Shown here: positions 1-11,592 of the stretch, in pieces
Layout: the number at the start of each line of letters is the position of its first letter
How positions within the stretch are numbered: the first letter of the stretch is position 1
Assembly: GCA_043228905.1 (NCBI GenBank)
Contig: JBHGNT010000003.1
Coordinates: 18,910,001-18,974,000 of the forward strand
From: Azolla caroliniana
Lineage: Eukaryota > Polypodiophyta
Direction of reading: 5' to 3'
DNA length: 64,000 bases
Made by a program: the position numbers and the translations under genes
The notes under the pieces: model-generated
The model's database searches: none
The model's input: only the letters and a program-made list of their open reading frames with translations
Told to the model about the DNA's origin: nothing

Positions 1-531
1 GGTTCCGTAACATTTTCCTTCATAAGCTAAGCATAGCATATCATATCACATGTTGCAATCATATTAGACCACTGAAAATATCCATATCCCGAAGATTCAG
101 TCTACAATGAACTAATGAACACATTTGATCCACCAAGAGAATGAAATAATCATCTAAAGTATTGCAAAAAAAACACATTTGCAAATGCCAGATTCTATAT
201 TAACTCAGTTTTCAAAATTATTTATTGCCATGAACTATCTAAGAACGCATACCACAAAATGAAATAAAAAAAATTGAAATTTTGTACTACTAGGGAAACA
301 ATCAAATAATGTTCTAAAAAAGGAAAGTAGGAAAACAAACAAATCAAATCAAATATAAATGGTGCACCCTAAATCCTAAATTCACATTTTATCAATGACA
401 TGTAAAATAATTTTCATTTTAGATCATCATGTACTTCAAGACAACTTATTCTTGATGATATGTGAAAGATTCTTTTCATAATCCAAAGCAACATTTCTTT
501 ATTTTATAAATGTTTTAGTCAAGAACTTTTG

Positions 532-3500
532 CTAAGCGTCTACAAAACTTGTTTCCATATGCTCAAAACTCATCCACGTCTCTTTCTGCGGCCTCTGGCC
601 GATTTGATTGTTCTAAATGTTGCTAACTTTCTTGGTCATTAGGGACACTGTCAAATCAGCATCACTACTACAAAATCGAAAAATAACATTATATAAAAAT
701 CTAAGATGAGGAATACCTCTAATGCCCGTGATGATTCTTTCTCGATCCACACCAATGAGTGATCCTTTGTGGCATCGCAAGACAGGACAACATGCTCAAA
801 GCGACCCTTAACTGGGACAGCTGATTTAACTATGGGAGGTACTCGTCCACAACTGCAAAATATCAAATAACCTTGTATATCTCTTCTCAATTATATACAT
901 GAAAAATTGTTTTCTTCTTCTTTTTACCTTTTCTTACATTTTTATGATTTTTTATCTTTTTCGTTTTTCTCATTCTTTCATTCTTTCAAATATTTCCCTT
1001 TTTCTATTTCATATTTTCCTATGTTTTCATTCTTTCCATTTTTATTTGTTACTTTCAATGATTTTGTTTTTTCAATTTTGGTTTGAACTTTCATTTTCTC
1101 CCATTCTTCCATTTTATCCTAATTCTTGCAGTTTTGCAGCTTTTTTCATGTTTTGATGGTTATTGATTGGCTTCCCTCTATAAAGTCTTCCAATTGCAGA
1201 TCAATCAAACAAATCACAAAAAGTCTTGAACATTTTTTAAATGAAAATTATCTCTGTTTTTCACTAAGAAAAATAACTAGCCTGCCTATGGCAATGCTGT
1301 TTGGGTACTAGCGTAAAAAGGGACAACATGGGGTGATTCTTGGCAATTGCTCAGATCATATGATCTACAGTTAACTGAGGATGGGGAGGATGACTCACAA
1401 AATGGAGTTGAAGAAAATTTCAAAAATATATAGCTGAAAGAAAAATGGAGGGTAGAATCTTCCTCTGGTAAATAAAGACCAAAAAGCTTCTGAGCTGGAG
1501 TCCGAGACTTGCAAAAAAAATTCCAGAAGGTTTTCTAGGAAAGCAGAGGATGAATTTGTTTAAAAACTAATATTTCTGCATTAAGTACATGTTAATATAT
1601 ACTGTTATATAATGTTCTACGCTATATATTATTCTATGTTGTATTCTTCCCATAATTCACATATCTTTAAGAGCTATACCTGCAAGACTTCTTATTGACA
1701 ATGTGATATACACGTCCAGGAGTGTAGAGCCTTCTTGAGTCACGTATTGCCTGCTTATTCAGCCTGAATGTGTCTTTAGTACATCTGCTGCAAAGCAGGC
1801 ATGGCAAGCTACACAAACATATTGAAACTGGCATTAGAATTTGGAACCCACAATGTGAATATACGAGAAAACAAAAATATGGAAAAAATTAATGAAAGCA
1901 AAAGTTTACGTTAGGTTCTCCCCTTTAATTAAGTCTTGCCACCTAAGACAGATTGTAGTATGTACTGAAATTTCATATACGAAGTGGGAACCACTTAGAC
2001 CTGGGTGTGATGAGTGGATGCTTACATACCCAAGCTGTTAAGTGTGATATTTGTTAGATATGGCAGCCATGGACTGAAGTAAAGACAAATATGCACATAT
2101 ACTATTTCAAAAAGACTCTCGATCGATGTTCTAATACAGCACATGATATAAATGTGTCAAAAACATCTCGTCATTCAACTCTACAGTAAGGTGATGGATG
2201 AAACTCTAAACATGTAGGATCTTCTCAAGCTTTGGGTTAATTTTGGAAAGTAGATCTTCTTGTGTAAAGTTATCTAGCTTATGCTAATCTCTGTAAATGG
2301 GAAAATTATGAAAAAGCAAGGAAAAGGGATTAAGAGAGGTCCTTTGCTTATAAATGAGTTTACGAACAAAATCTCAGCCCATAATTGAGGTCCCTTTGAT
2401 TTCTAAGAGTGATTTTCCTTGCTTGTTACAAGTTGTATCTTCTTTATTTACATTAAACCTAGTAAGTACAAATATCTTTGTCCTTACTGACAATCCATTC
2501 ATAGTCAAATTCTAGTTTGAGAGAAGTATGGGTGTTTGCAGTAAAAATCACCAAAAGACAAATTGTTAACAGAGCACATCATCAAATTTTCAAAAGAATG
2601 TATCGACAATTGCAGGGAGCTCACATCAACGAGTTATCATTAGCCCACATTGATGAATTGTCAGTAAATTCCTTCTGATGAAACTTCGAGCTGAATTTTC
2701 TACCAATAGTTCTCTCTGCCTCTGTCTGTCTGTCTCTCACTCTCTTTCTACATATATTTGAATAAAACACCTCTCTGGTTCAGAACTTCTGTGATTCCAC
2801 CTCACTTTCAGACATGCTCCTGCTTTTTGCCATCCAACCCAACCCTGACCCCGCTTCACCCATCCCTAATCCCGGTCCCCAACTACAATTCACTTGATTA
2901 CCAAATTTGACCAGGCCCTACCATCCTAACCAACCTTCCCTAGGTCAGACTGGCCCACCTATCTGTCGTAATCATCTCTTTTACGCTTCCTAAATGTGGA
3001 AGGGATTCATGGTATCAAGGGGGTGACATCAATGTCAGTGCAACAATAAACATTGTCTCCAATATATATAGATGAATTGTCTACCAATAGTCCTCCGCCT
3101 CTCTATATATGCATGCATACATATGTATATGTATATGTATATCTATATCTGTTTGTATCTGTATCTGTATCTGTATCTGTATCTGTATCTATATCTATAT
3201 ATAACGTGTGTGTATATATTATGATTCTCATAAGATGTCTGTCCTGTTTCTGCCTCAGTTTCACATGTACTCTTGCTTTTTCATAACATCAGATCCATTT
3301 TTGGCCCTGCTTCACCTATTCCTAACCCCAACCCAGTTTCATGTGATTATCAAACTTGACCAGCATCTACCATCCCAACTAACCTGCCCCAGCCAGACAG
3401 GCCCACCTATCTGCCCTATGCGATTCTATGACCATTTTTTAAGTGAAAGGACGATGGTATCAAGAGTGTTATACTGATGTCAGTGCAATGATGAACAACG

Positions 3501-5273
3501 TCTCCAACATGCAAGTTTTAGAAAACAAGGAGATTAACAAGTCTACCTTTAGGAGTCATTGGTAAAATTCACCATACCTGATAGTTTCTTAGAAAATAAA
3601 AAAGCATTCTTCCAAATCATGTTCAGTCATCTTGTTGATAATGACACACCATTATTGTTAGCTTTCAAGATAGGCACCACTCTTATGCCATTACAATGGC
3701 AAGGAGTGAAAGAGATTGATAGATATCCAGGAGCTACAGCTACGATTTGGCAAAAGTATTCTTGGCCTAAGACCTCAAAGTTTGAATGTAATTTCATAGA
3801 TTGTGGAGATTTTGGCCATAGCAATAATGTGCATATGGCAAGTTTGATGCTATGGGGAGAAATCAAGATCTGCATGTATTGTCATAAGACAAAATTGGTG
3901 TGTAATCAAGATAGCCAAGGTCAAGAATCTTCTTTTTTCGGCCTTTGCATTGTCCACACACTTGTATTATGTATGGAGGATTTCTGTCATGGGCTTGTCA
4001 GCTGTGATGACTTGAAAGATTATCTCCACTAATAATATTGTGACTCTTGCAACTTACCCAAGCTATATCACATGCAAGCTGATTTATATCATATAAATGC
4101 ATACTTTTATCAGTTGCATTGCTAGATTGAGACTTTATTTAGATCTCTACACCATGATGAGATAGACATGTTTATTGCAGGAACAAAAGTCATTAAGCAG
4201 CTAACTAATTATTAGGTCAAAACCATAAAGATTTAGGTTAAATTTTTTTTCACTCTTGATCGCATTATCTAGTTGAAAGGAAAATATATACTAAGCTATC
4301 ACAAAAAACTGTTAACCTTCTCAGTTCCCCACACAAGAAAAAAAACCATGTAACAACTGCCATAGGAAAAACCACCTCACCAGAAGATACTCTTGAAAAT
4401 GTCCTCCAGGGGTGTGACTGTCCGCGGCAAGAAATCATCCTGCATTGTATAATGTAACTGAATAAGAATGCATAAATCTTATCCATGCTTATTGGTAGTA
4501 TCACATTGTACAACTATCCTTAAAAAATGTATAGAAATGTAAATTGGACACCCTAATAGGATCTGAAGTGTCACTTGGATGGCTATTTTATGTATGTTTT
4601 CGACGATATTCAAATACATCTTAAATGTTTCTATCAATACTTGATAATACAACTTTATTTTGAGATCACTCCATGCACAGAGCATAGTTACAGAATAATT
4701 ATGAATATAGTAAGTGTACAATATGTATGCTATGTCTTCTAAAGTCATTCTACCTTTTTTGTTAAATTTTTAGAATATGCATTTTATTGTATTGCATCTA
4801 GCAATTGTATTTTGGCCATTTTTTTTTTTTTGGAAATGTGTGCACTTGTTAAATATGTGTAACATTTTGAAATGACAGTTCTAGAACATAGAATACAAGT
4901 GAAATATTTCAGAATATTCTTAAATGTATTCTATGCATAAAATCTGCTTCTTTTAGCTATGGTTTAGCTATGGTTTGGAGCAATTTTCTCTTCGGGCATT
5001 ACATAATAGGAAATTAGGTGAGAATACTGCAAATGTATGGGAATTTTGAACAAAAAAACTAAATAGTCCAACTGTATTTTGTTCATTTGATTAATATTTC
5101 TAACAAGCAAGGTAAAATACCCAATCATTCTTGCTTGTAATCCATCTTCATTAGGATAGTTTCTCTAGGAGGCAATCATTGTGCAAATTTACATTGAATG
5201 CCTAAAATTGCAGAAGAAATTATGTGCTTTACAAATTTGACTATTTTTAGCATGCTGATGAGCATTATGGTTC

Positions 5274-5312
<39 letters not shown>

Positions 5313-6284
5313 TACGAGAGTAAAATTAAGGGAACCCATGCTCGTCCTCCCCATGGGTTTGCTGGCCCCATCCCATAGATTGTAATCAGTTTCCCATGGC
5401 TGCTAAGAAGATCCCCCCCTCTCTCTTATCGGTTTCTAAAAGCTAATTGATTACTACATTTGCAAGCACCACACTGTGTTTTACAAATTTTTCCATTTTT
5501 CTTGTTAAGTTTATGAATCATGTCTGATCTAGTTAAATATGAACTTAGAAAAGAAAATAAAAGAAGGTTGACATCTTACCTGCAAAATCACTGAATGGAT
5601 GATATCGGCATAGAGGAGTGCTAAGTTTAATGACATACACCTCGCGGGCGCAATGCAATAGCAGCGAATCTTTTCTCTAGCAATACTTCCTATCGAGTTT
5701 CGATCTTTCGCCACAAGTAGGGATACCAAGGCAACCACACCAGACCCTAGTGAATGACCAGCAAAGCTCAGAGTATAAGAAGGATTTTCCATAACCAACC
5801 TTCTCAAAGTGTCTCCTTCTTCATTAAGCAACCACATTGCTGCTTTGAGGAGTCCATGGTGCACATAACCATTATCATATGGCTCCTTTCCAAGGTCATT
5901 ATTGAGCAACACAGAGTAATCTTTTTCTTTAATAAGGTTGAGGCCTCTCACAGCAAGAACAATGTCTTTAGCAATGTGATCCACATAGATCAGATATGGT
6001 GGACATCGACCACCGGTATCATCATACCCAGCTTTCTTCACAAGTGAAGAGATATCCATATTATAACCACCCTGAGGAGGCCATTGGGGGTTATTAAGAT
6101 CACTTTCATATACAGCTAAGATCATTCTACACATCCGTGGAATGGGTTCAAAATCTTCTATGGATGCAAGAGGCCATTTATCACTATCTTTGTAGCCAGC
6201 CATTAACCATCTCTTACAAAGATATCTTCCACAAGCCACTACATATATACATTCAAGCAAAGGTACACCCACAGCTATAGACAT
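532..6284 (-). CDS. Class 3 lipase / alpha-beta hydrolase (mono/diacylglycerol-lipase-like), 4 exons + tentative 5th
   Basis: Exons read on the minus strand: 5580-6284 (ATG at 6284), 4381-4439, 1680-1808, 717-852. All have GT..AG borders and compatible phases. The protein opens with a hydrophobic N-terminus (MSIAVGVPLLECIYVVACGR) like the Lipase3_N region of plant calmodulin-binding heat-shock-protein-like lipases. It carries the nucleophile elbow GHSLG near residue 176, followed by CIAPARCMSLNLA. The 59-nt exon 2 gives DDFLPRTVTPLEDIFKS. Exon 3 is Cys-rich (CLPCLLCSRCTKD). Exon 4 has VPVKGRFEHVVLSCDATKDH, whose His may complete the triad. A tentative exon 5 (532-612) would add 26 residues and a stop. 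It aligns only loosely with the family C-terminus, which is usually longer, so the true 3' end may be different or lie outside the window. Expected role: hydrolysis of acylglycerols, probably membrane associated. The exons are well supported; the substrate is inferred. Confidence 0.85.
2640..3515. repeat. Diverged two-copy tandem duplication, about 440-bp unit
   Basis: Copy 1 (about 2640-3062) and copy 2 (about 3070-3515) share the order: GATGAATTGT, CTACCAATAG, CTCTGCCTC-like stretch, TTTCACATG/TTTCAGACATGCTC, TTGACCAG, CAGACTGGCCCACCTATCTG or near matches, ATGGTATCAAG, and ATGTCAGTGCAA before AACRTYGTCTCC. Copy 2 has in addition a TATATGTATATCTG microsatellite (about 3120-3200). Confidence 0.7.
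3619..4032 (+). other. Unrecognised open frame (138 codons from first ATG) inside a lipase intron, antisense to it
   Basis: The frame stays open from 3559, and the first ATG is at 3619. The product has a CNFIDCGDFGHSNNVH stretch followed by CMYC and is otherwise unremarkable. It resembles no family I can name. The Cys/His cluster is reminiscent of a gag or LINE ORF1 zinc knuckle, but spacing does not fit CCHC. Most likely a repeat-derived relic. Confidence 0.25.
5278..5308. repeat. (TC)n microsatellite
   Basis: About 14 uninterrupted TC dinucleotides in the first lipase intron (4440-5579). Confidence 0.9.
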
Positions 6285-7165
6285 TTTCTTCTTTCCACAA
6301 AAACACTCACAAGAGATTGCTGTGTTAGAAAACCTAAGGTAGCCTCTTAGAGCTTTAGAGTTTAGTTTACTAGGGTTAGGAAATCGGGTAGCTTTTAAGG
6401 TTTATGGTTTAATTTTAAGGGTTTCAGATTTTAGGACATTGGATTTTAATTTCTGGAATTTAATGTTTAACACGTAAGGTACGGTTTAGGGTTTGGGGCT
6501 GAGAATTTGAATTAGGATTAGGGATTAGGAATCGCCGTTTCAATAGTATATAGAATTAAAGAACCGCCAGGGTTCTGCAGAAAATCCACCGAATTTCCAC
6601 TGGGAGGATAAAAGCCTTTCCAGATGAGTGAATTGTGGCAATAAATGATATAGGTTTTGTGGAGGAAAGAAGGTTCGGTGATTTTCTGAGTGTTTCCCCA
6701 ACTCTCCTTGTAATCAGGTAAAGAAGCTTCCTGGATTCTCTGTTTCTCTTACTGTAATGAGGAGTTATTATAGCCAGTTCTCTGAGAGTTGACCTAATTC
6801 TTCCTTTCATGAAGGTAAAGAAAGACCTTTGGGTGCATCTGAAGTTTGAACTTTGCCCAATTCCGTCTTCTTCTTCTTTCCTTTTAATCGTTTTCTTCTT
6901 CTTCTTCTTCTTCTGAGCTATAGAAGGGTGTATAGATTTGCAGCATTTGCTGTTGCTTTTAACAGACACCATAGCTTCCTTTTTTGGGCTTCAACTTCTT
7001 CTTTTGCTCTGAATTTCCTCTAATTTTCTAACCATAATCTATCTACATATATGTATACAGTATACATATGTAACCACATCTTCACTTGTCTTAGAGAAGA
7101 CTCAATGCTCTCAAAAACCTCTTCATGATCTATATCTCCATCATTTGACACACCAGGAGATCATC
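6285..7165. other. Upstream region / possible 5' UTR of the lipase gene
   Basis: No convincing gene. It includes a degenerate TTTAGGGTTT-rich stretch (about 6330-6530) and a CTTCTT tract near 6890-6915. A 138-codon minus-strand frame (6556-6972) is rich in Lys from the CTT repeat and looks fortuitous. Confidence 0.4.
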
Positions 7166-7171
7166 CGAATC

Positions 7172-7375
7172 TGTGGTCACAATGAAATGGCGTGTAATGA
7201 TCGCGTGCAAATGCTTGGGATGTTCGTTGGCATCTAATGAAACTGTGGTCACGACGAAATGGCGTATGATGATCCTGCCAATGCTCTGGATGATCGTTGG
7301 TATCTTATGAAAATGTGATCACGCTGAAATGGCATGTAATGATCGTGCCAATGCATCATTGGCATCTAATGAGAA
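7172..7375. repeat. Minisatellite, about 72-bp unit, 3 copies
   Basis: Units start at 7172, 7244 and 7314 with TGTGGTCAC or TGTGATCAC. Each continues with GAAATGGCRTRTRATGATC, a TGCCAATGC-like core and TTGGYATCTWATGA. The third unit is shorter. No coding frame runs through it. Confidence 0.8.
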
Positions 7376-7649
7376 TCGGTTGGTTGGAATGTGGTCTTTT
7401 TCCCGGGACATGTGCAACCCACCCATGGCTGGCATGTAAAAGATTTGTCACAATGTGTTTGTGATGATACTGTTGATGTCCCACGAAAAAATCGGCTCAT
7501 TGCAATGTGGGTTGTACATATCTTGGCCTCACATGTTAAAATATTTTGGGGAGAGAGAGAGAGAGAGAACCTAATGGGGTTCGACCTTAAAGAGACGAGG
7601 ACTAGGACTTGGCACTTGTTTCTTTTGAACCGTTCCATTGGAGGATAGT

Positions 7650-8110
7650 ACACATAGATTCATTAAATGTCCTATAGTGTGTACCATTTGGAAGTACTTA
7701 TCAGACATTTAGCAAGTTTTAACCCGTTGTTGTTTGAGACCTCAACAATGGGGTTTTTCTCAATACGTTCAAAAGGGTTCAAATGATGAGACGGAGATAT
7801 TGTTCCAATTTTTATGTTATGGGGGACTACAACACAATTGGAATATGCGTAATGCTTTCATGTTTGATAGTAGACATGGGGTGAAAGCCTATATAAAGAA
7901 GCTAAAAGGTATTCTCATGTGGAATTTTTGGATGTTAGAGCATGTGGGGATCATTTCCTCAAATGCATATTCAGGTTTTTAATGGCATTACAGGACGTCC
8001 CTCTCCCTAGATAAGCATATGATAGGTAGAGGAGACTAAGAAGTGTTGTAACTAAGTGGATTTTACATACAATTAATATAATTGTGTGCTTTCACCAAAG
8101 AGAGAGAGAG
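7650..8110 (+). mobile_element. LINE 3'-end fragment (copy a)
   Basis: A short frame (about 7734-7982) reads QQWGFSQYVQ ... GLQHNWNMRNAFMFDSRHGVKAYIKKLKG. It matches the ends of the LINE ORF2 copies near 41400-41600 and 47890-48100 in this window. It ends with the shared 3' tail TTTCACCAAAGAGA just before an AG run. Only the terminal part of ORF2 (after the zf-RVT-like region) is present; it is 5'-truncated and non-functional. Confidence 0.75.
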
Positions 8111-8215
8111 ATTTCATCTTGATGTTCTCTCCAACCACAAATGTTGCACCCTCCATTAAGGTGGTATGAACAAATGATGGAGAAATTTTTGTCTTGCGAT
8201 ACCATGTATATGATG

Positions 8216-8467
8216 GTTAATGTTTCATTTGTGTGCATTGCATAATACATATAATTGTTCTTTTGTGTCATACATAATTTGTTTTTCTTCCTCTGACGTT
8301 TTCTTGTCTATCTTGGATAGTTTCATGTCTATTTTTCTTTGGTTAATGTTTCATTTGTGTGCATTGCATAATACATATAATTGTTCTTTTGTGTCATACA
8401 TAATTTGTTTTTCTTCCTCCGATGTTTTCTTGTCTATCTTAGATAGTTTCATGTCTATTTTTCTTTC
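8216..8467. repeat. Two-copy tandem duplication, 126-bp unit
   Basis: The segment beginning TGTTTCATTTGTGTGCATTG at 8221 repeats at 8347 with only a few substitutions. The high identity implies a recent duplication. The frame across it is open but only reflects the repeat. Confidence 0.9.
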
Positions 8468-8797
8468 TTCATGTATTATATTGTCATCTCATTGATGAGT
8501 TTAGATTCTTTTAGAAAGAGATTTTTTCTTCCCATCACTGGAGTATGCATATTTTATGCAATGTATCATTTTTATGGAATTCCAACTTCATCTAGGCTGT
8601 AATTAGCTCATCTATCATAATGTGAGCACTACGATTGCATTAAACATCTAGCTTTCATTTAGAAACTCTAGTTGTCAAATTTAAACATTTAAACATATAA
8701 CATCCACACCAAATATGAACCAATGAATGGAAGACAATTTCAAAATTTTTACATCTAAATTGTGTGTGTGAGATATATAAATAAATAAATAAATATG

Positions 8798-8810
<13 letters not shown>

Positions 8811-8830
<20 letters not shown>

Positions 8831-9034
8831 TCTACCTAAGATAGATAAATAGATAGAAATTATTATCATCTTTGGAGGTCAAATATGACCTATGACACCA
8901 AAAATATTATATTTCACGTAATACATGTGAAAGTATCTCTATGTTAAAGAACTTACTAATGAATGTTGCAATCGAGAGTGCACATTGTGATAGTGAGAGA
9001 AAATCATGCAAGGATTGGGTTTGGTTGAGAATGT

Positions 9035-9045
<11 letters not shown>
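8811..9045 (+). repeat. Dispersed repeat, copy 1 (second copy 41745-41965)
   Basis: After an AG run, the text GGTCAAATATGACCTATGA, then CCAAAAATATTA, TTTCACGT, AATGAATGTTGCAATCGAGA and GTGCACAT..GTG is shared in the same order with 41770-41960. Both copies lie beyond a LINE tail or AG tract, so this may be the 5' leader of a related LINE. Function not visible. Confidence 0.7.
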
Positions 9046-9078
<33 letters not shown>

Positions 9079-9478
9079 AGATTATAGATTATATTATCTT
9101 CTTCAGAGGTCAAATATGATCTATGAGAGAGAGAGAGAGAGAGAGATTATATTATCGTCTTCGGAGGTCAAATATGACTTATGAGAGAGAGAGAGATTAT
9201 ATTATCATCTTCGGAGGTCAAATATGATCTATGAGAGAGAGAGAGAGAGAGAGAGAAGGAGATTATAGATTACATTATCGTATTCGGAGGTCAAATATGA
9301 TCTATGAGAGAGAGAGAGAGATTATAGATTATATTATCGTATATGGAGGTCAAATATGACCTATGAGAGAGAGAGAGATTATAATATCGTCTTCGGAGGT
9401 CAAATATAACCTATGAGAGAGAGATTATATTATTGTCTCTAGAGGTCAAATATGACCTATGAGAGAGAGAGAGAGAGT
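9037..9478 (+). repeat. AG-rich satellite array, about 8 units
   Basis: Each unit is a (GA)n tract of variable length, then GATTATA(GATTATA), TTATCRTCTTCGGAGGTCAA and ATATGAYCTATGA. Units are about 45-75 bp because the GA tract varies. The unit is an amplified piece of the neighbouring dispersed repeat (8811-9045). Confidence 0.85.
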
Positions 9479-9554
9479 AAAGGGAAAAAAAGCAATATGA
9501 AATAGGTAATATGTTGCATTTCAATAAATAAATAAAACAAATTCGATAAATAAA

Positions 9555-10410
9555 TAAAAAAATTTAGAAAAATGGATTTCTAACTAAAATCTGATGCACT
9601 ACATCGGATTTCCGTTGAAAGTCCAAAAATTTTCGTTTATTTTTATTTATTTATCATGGATTTTCAACTGAAATGCATTGGATTTCCATTGGAAATCCAA
9701 GAGTTTTTTTATTCTTTCATTGTTTTAGGAAAAAACTAAAAGAAATTTTGATTTTCAATTGAAATTCGATATAGTGCATCCGATTTCAGTTGGAAATCCA
9801 TTTTTAAAATTATTTTTATTTATTTATCGAAAAAATGAAAAACAATTGAAAAGAAAAAGGATTTCAGCTAAAATCCGATGCACTACATCGAATTCTAGCT
9901 GTATAGACTAAAATCCGATGTAGTGCATCGGATTTCAAAATCCATTTATTTATTTATTTTTATTTATTTTACTTTTTATGGAAAAAAATAAAAAACATTG
10001 AAAATGCATTGCATTGGATTCTAGCTGTATAGACTAAAATACAATGTAGTGCATCGTATTTTAGCTGAAAATCCATTATTATTTTTTTATGGAAAATATT
10101 TTAAAAATTAAAAATTTAAAAAAATCTTGGAGTTTCAACTGAAATCCAGTGCATTGCATTGGATTCAAGTTGAAAATCCAAGATTTTTTATTTTTTCAAA
10201 TTTTATCTAGTTGAAAATCCGATATAGTGAATCAGATCCTAAATGTGGCTCCAAACACAACACAAAGACAAACAAGAAGCATGACTTCGAACCACGATGC
10301 ATTGCATCAGATTATACTTTATACATCTAGTATCTAATGCAATGCAATGGATTCTTGTTGTAAGTGTTGGATTTGCAACAAAAATGCGATGCATTGCATC
10401 AGATTTGAAA
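9555..10410. repeat. Array of imperfect palindromes around a GATG-CACTA/TAGTG-CATC core
   Basis: Repeated inverted motifs, many separated by AT-rich spacers. Clearest: 9911-9935, with two perfect 10-bp arms (AAATCCGATG / CATCGGATTT) around the spacer TAGTG. Others: 9587-9611 (spacer CACTA, one arm mismatch), 9866-9902 (outer AGCT arms added), 10031-10064, and degenerate ones near 9750-9800, 10140-10175, 10299-10315 and 10385-10405. The spacer occurs as CACTA and as its reverse complement TAGTG, so units lie in both orientations. Many units are followed by (A)GTTGAAAATCC. No ORF and no recognised transposon ends. Confidence 0.75.
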
Positions 10411-10900
10411 ATATACAAAATTTCCCCTAGTTTTCTATGTAGTTAGACCTCCATTTTTTTGTAGTTTTCAACATGTTTTTTTGCTAAGAAATGCTCATTT
10501 TATAGGAATTATTCAATCTTTCCATGTAACTACAAACTCCACACATAATTTAAAAATGCAAATAAAAAACCAAATATGTGGATTGCCAATGGTTCCCTCT
10601 TCCATGGTAATGCATCTTGGTTCGAAATAAAGTTACAACAGGTTGTTTCTGAAATAAAGTTCTTAACATGACAACAAGTTGAGAACAATGTTCTACATTT
10701 TGAGACAAATCAATAGCAGTGTGGATTGCATTTAATGCTAAGAGACACATTCTATATATAAATAAACATAAATTACGCATTGTAAAATTTGTTCAATGGG
10801 GTACCATTTTCATAATTTGTAAAATCGGGGTTAATACAATTAAGCTTACATGGATTTCCATTCCTTATCTCCAAATTGGATGAAAGAACATGACAGATGG
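10411..10900. other. AT-rich spacer without recognised gene
   Basis: Only short frames in all directions; no motif or repeat that I can name. Confidence 0.4.
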
Positions 10901-11229
10901 AATATGAAACTACTAACTTTCTTGTCATGAAAATAATTAGTTGAGAATTTTGGTATGTTTTAAGAAACCGTGTATGCATGTGTCATACCATTGTAAAATT
11001 GTGCTGAAATGAGCCATTTTTTAACATCTCCCCTGAAGTAAAAAAGAGAACACGATATATTACTTGTTTCAAATGTCCTGGTGTTAGTGGAGCGGGGAAG
11101 AAGAAGAAGCAAATTTGTTTTTGTTGTTGTGCCATCTATCAGCAACAGAATTGGACACAAAGACAAGCGTTAAAAAGCTCTCGATTAGAGCTTCGTAAGA
11201 GATATAACAAGTTAAATTTGGTGGTTTGT

Positions 11230-11480
11230 ACGAGAAGCAGTGATAGAAATAAGGAATCTTGTGTTGTCGGCATCCACATAATCAATCCACATTGCGGCGT
11301 CGTGAAGATTTTCGGCAACGGTGTGAAAATTGTGTGCAACGAACAAAATCGAGAATGTGCAATGTGCATGTGTGAAAGGGGTGAAGGCCACACACATATG
11401 CTAGCATGTTGTAAATAGGAGTGAAATGAGAATCGTAAAAGGAAAGCTAGATGTAAAGTTAAACATGTGCACGTGTGATG
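11230..11480 (+). pseudogene. Relic coding segment with RREDFRQRCENC (retroelement gag-like?), copy 1
   Basis: In the frame through CGT at 11298 the text reads TLRRREDFRQRCENCVQRTKSRMC before a stop. Two other places encode the same core on the minus strand: 28941-29040 (CREDFRQRCENCMECTKS) and 31265-31310 (CREDFR then broken). Flanking non-coding text is also shared (for example GATGTGCAAYATTGCACATG / AATGTGCAATGTGCATGTG). It looks like the 5' coding part of a dispersed retroelement; the family is not recognised. Confidence 0.5.
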
Positions 11481-11592
11481 TGCGCTCAATTGTAAATATA
11501 AAAATAAGACTAAAGACTAGTAACATTTAAGTGCATACATAAGGATGGAATCAAGGCTTGAACCTTGCACCTCCAAGATAGGAGACCAATCG
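11479..11592 (-). mobile_element. SINE fragment (tRNA-derived), copy 2
   Basis: On the minus strand this reads GTCTCCTATCTTGGAGGTGC, AAGGTTCAAGCCTTG and a tail TTACTAGTCTTTAGTCTTATTTT. It matches the SINE at 28292-28412 from the region between its Pol III boxes through the B box to the tail. The A box is missing here, so this is a 5'-truncated copy. Confidence 0.65.

Larger units (their letters stand above)
853..4380. other. Large introns of the lipase gene with internal repeats
   Basis: Introns 853-1679 and 1809-4380 flank exon 1680-1808. They are AT-rich. The larger holds a diverged tandem duplication (2640-3515), a pyrimidine/TATCTG microsatellite and an antisense open frame (3619-4032). 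No further lipase exon is needed, because the phases of exons 2 and 3 join directly. Confidence 0.6.

Noticed and set aside
6556-6972. 138-codon minus-strand ORF as a gene upstream of the lipase
   Set aside because: Contains a poly-Lys run from a CTT repeat, has no motif, and lies in the probable 5' region of the lipase gene.
9037-9478. CRISPR-like array
   Set aside because: Repeat and spacer are not distinct: GA tracts of variable length separate nearly identical units, and the sequence is from a plant nucleus.
9555-10410. CACTA transposon end
   Set aside because: CACTA occurs only as the 5-bp spacer of palindromes; no CACTACAAGAAA-type terminal repeats or transposase frame seen.
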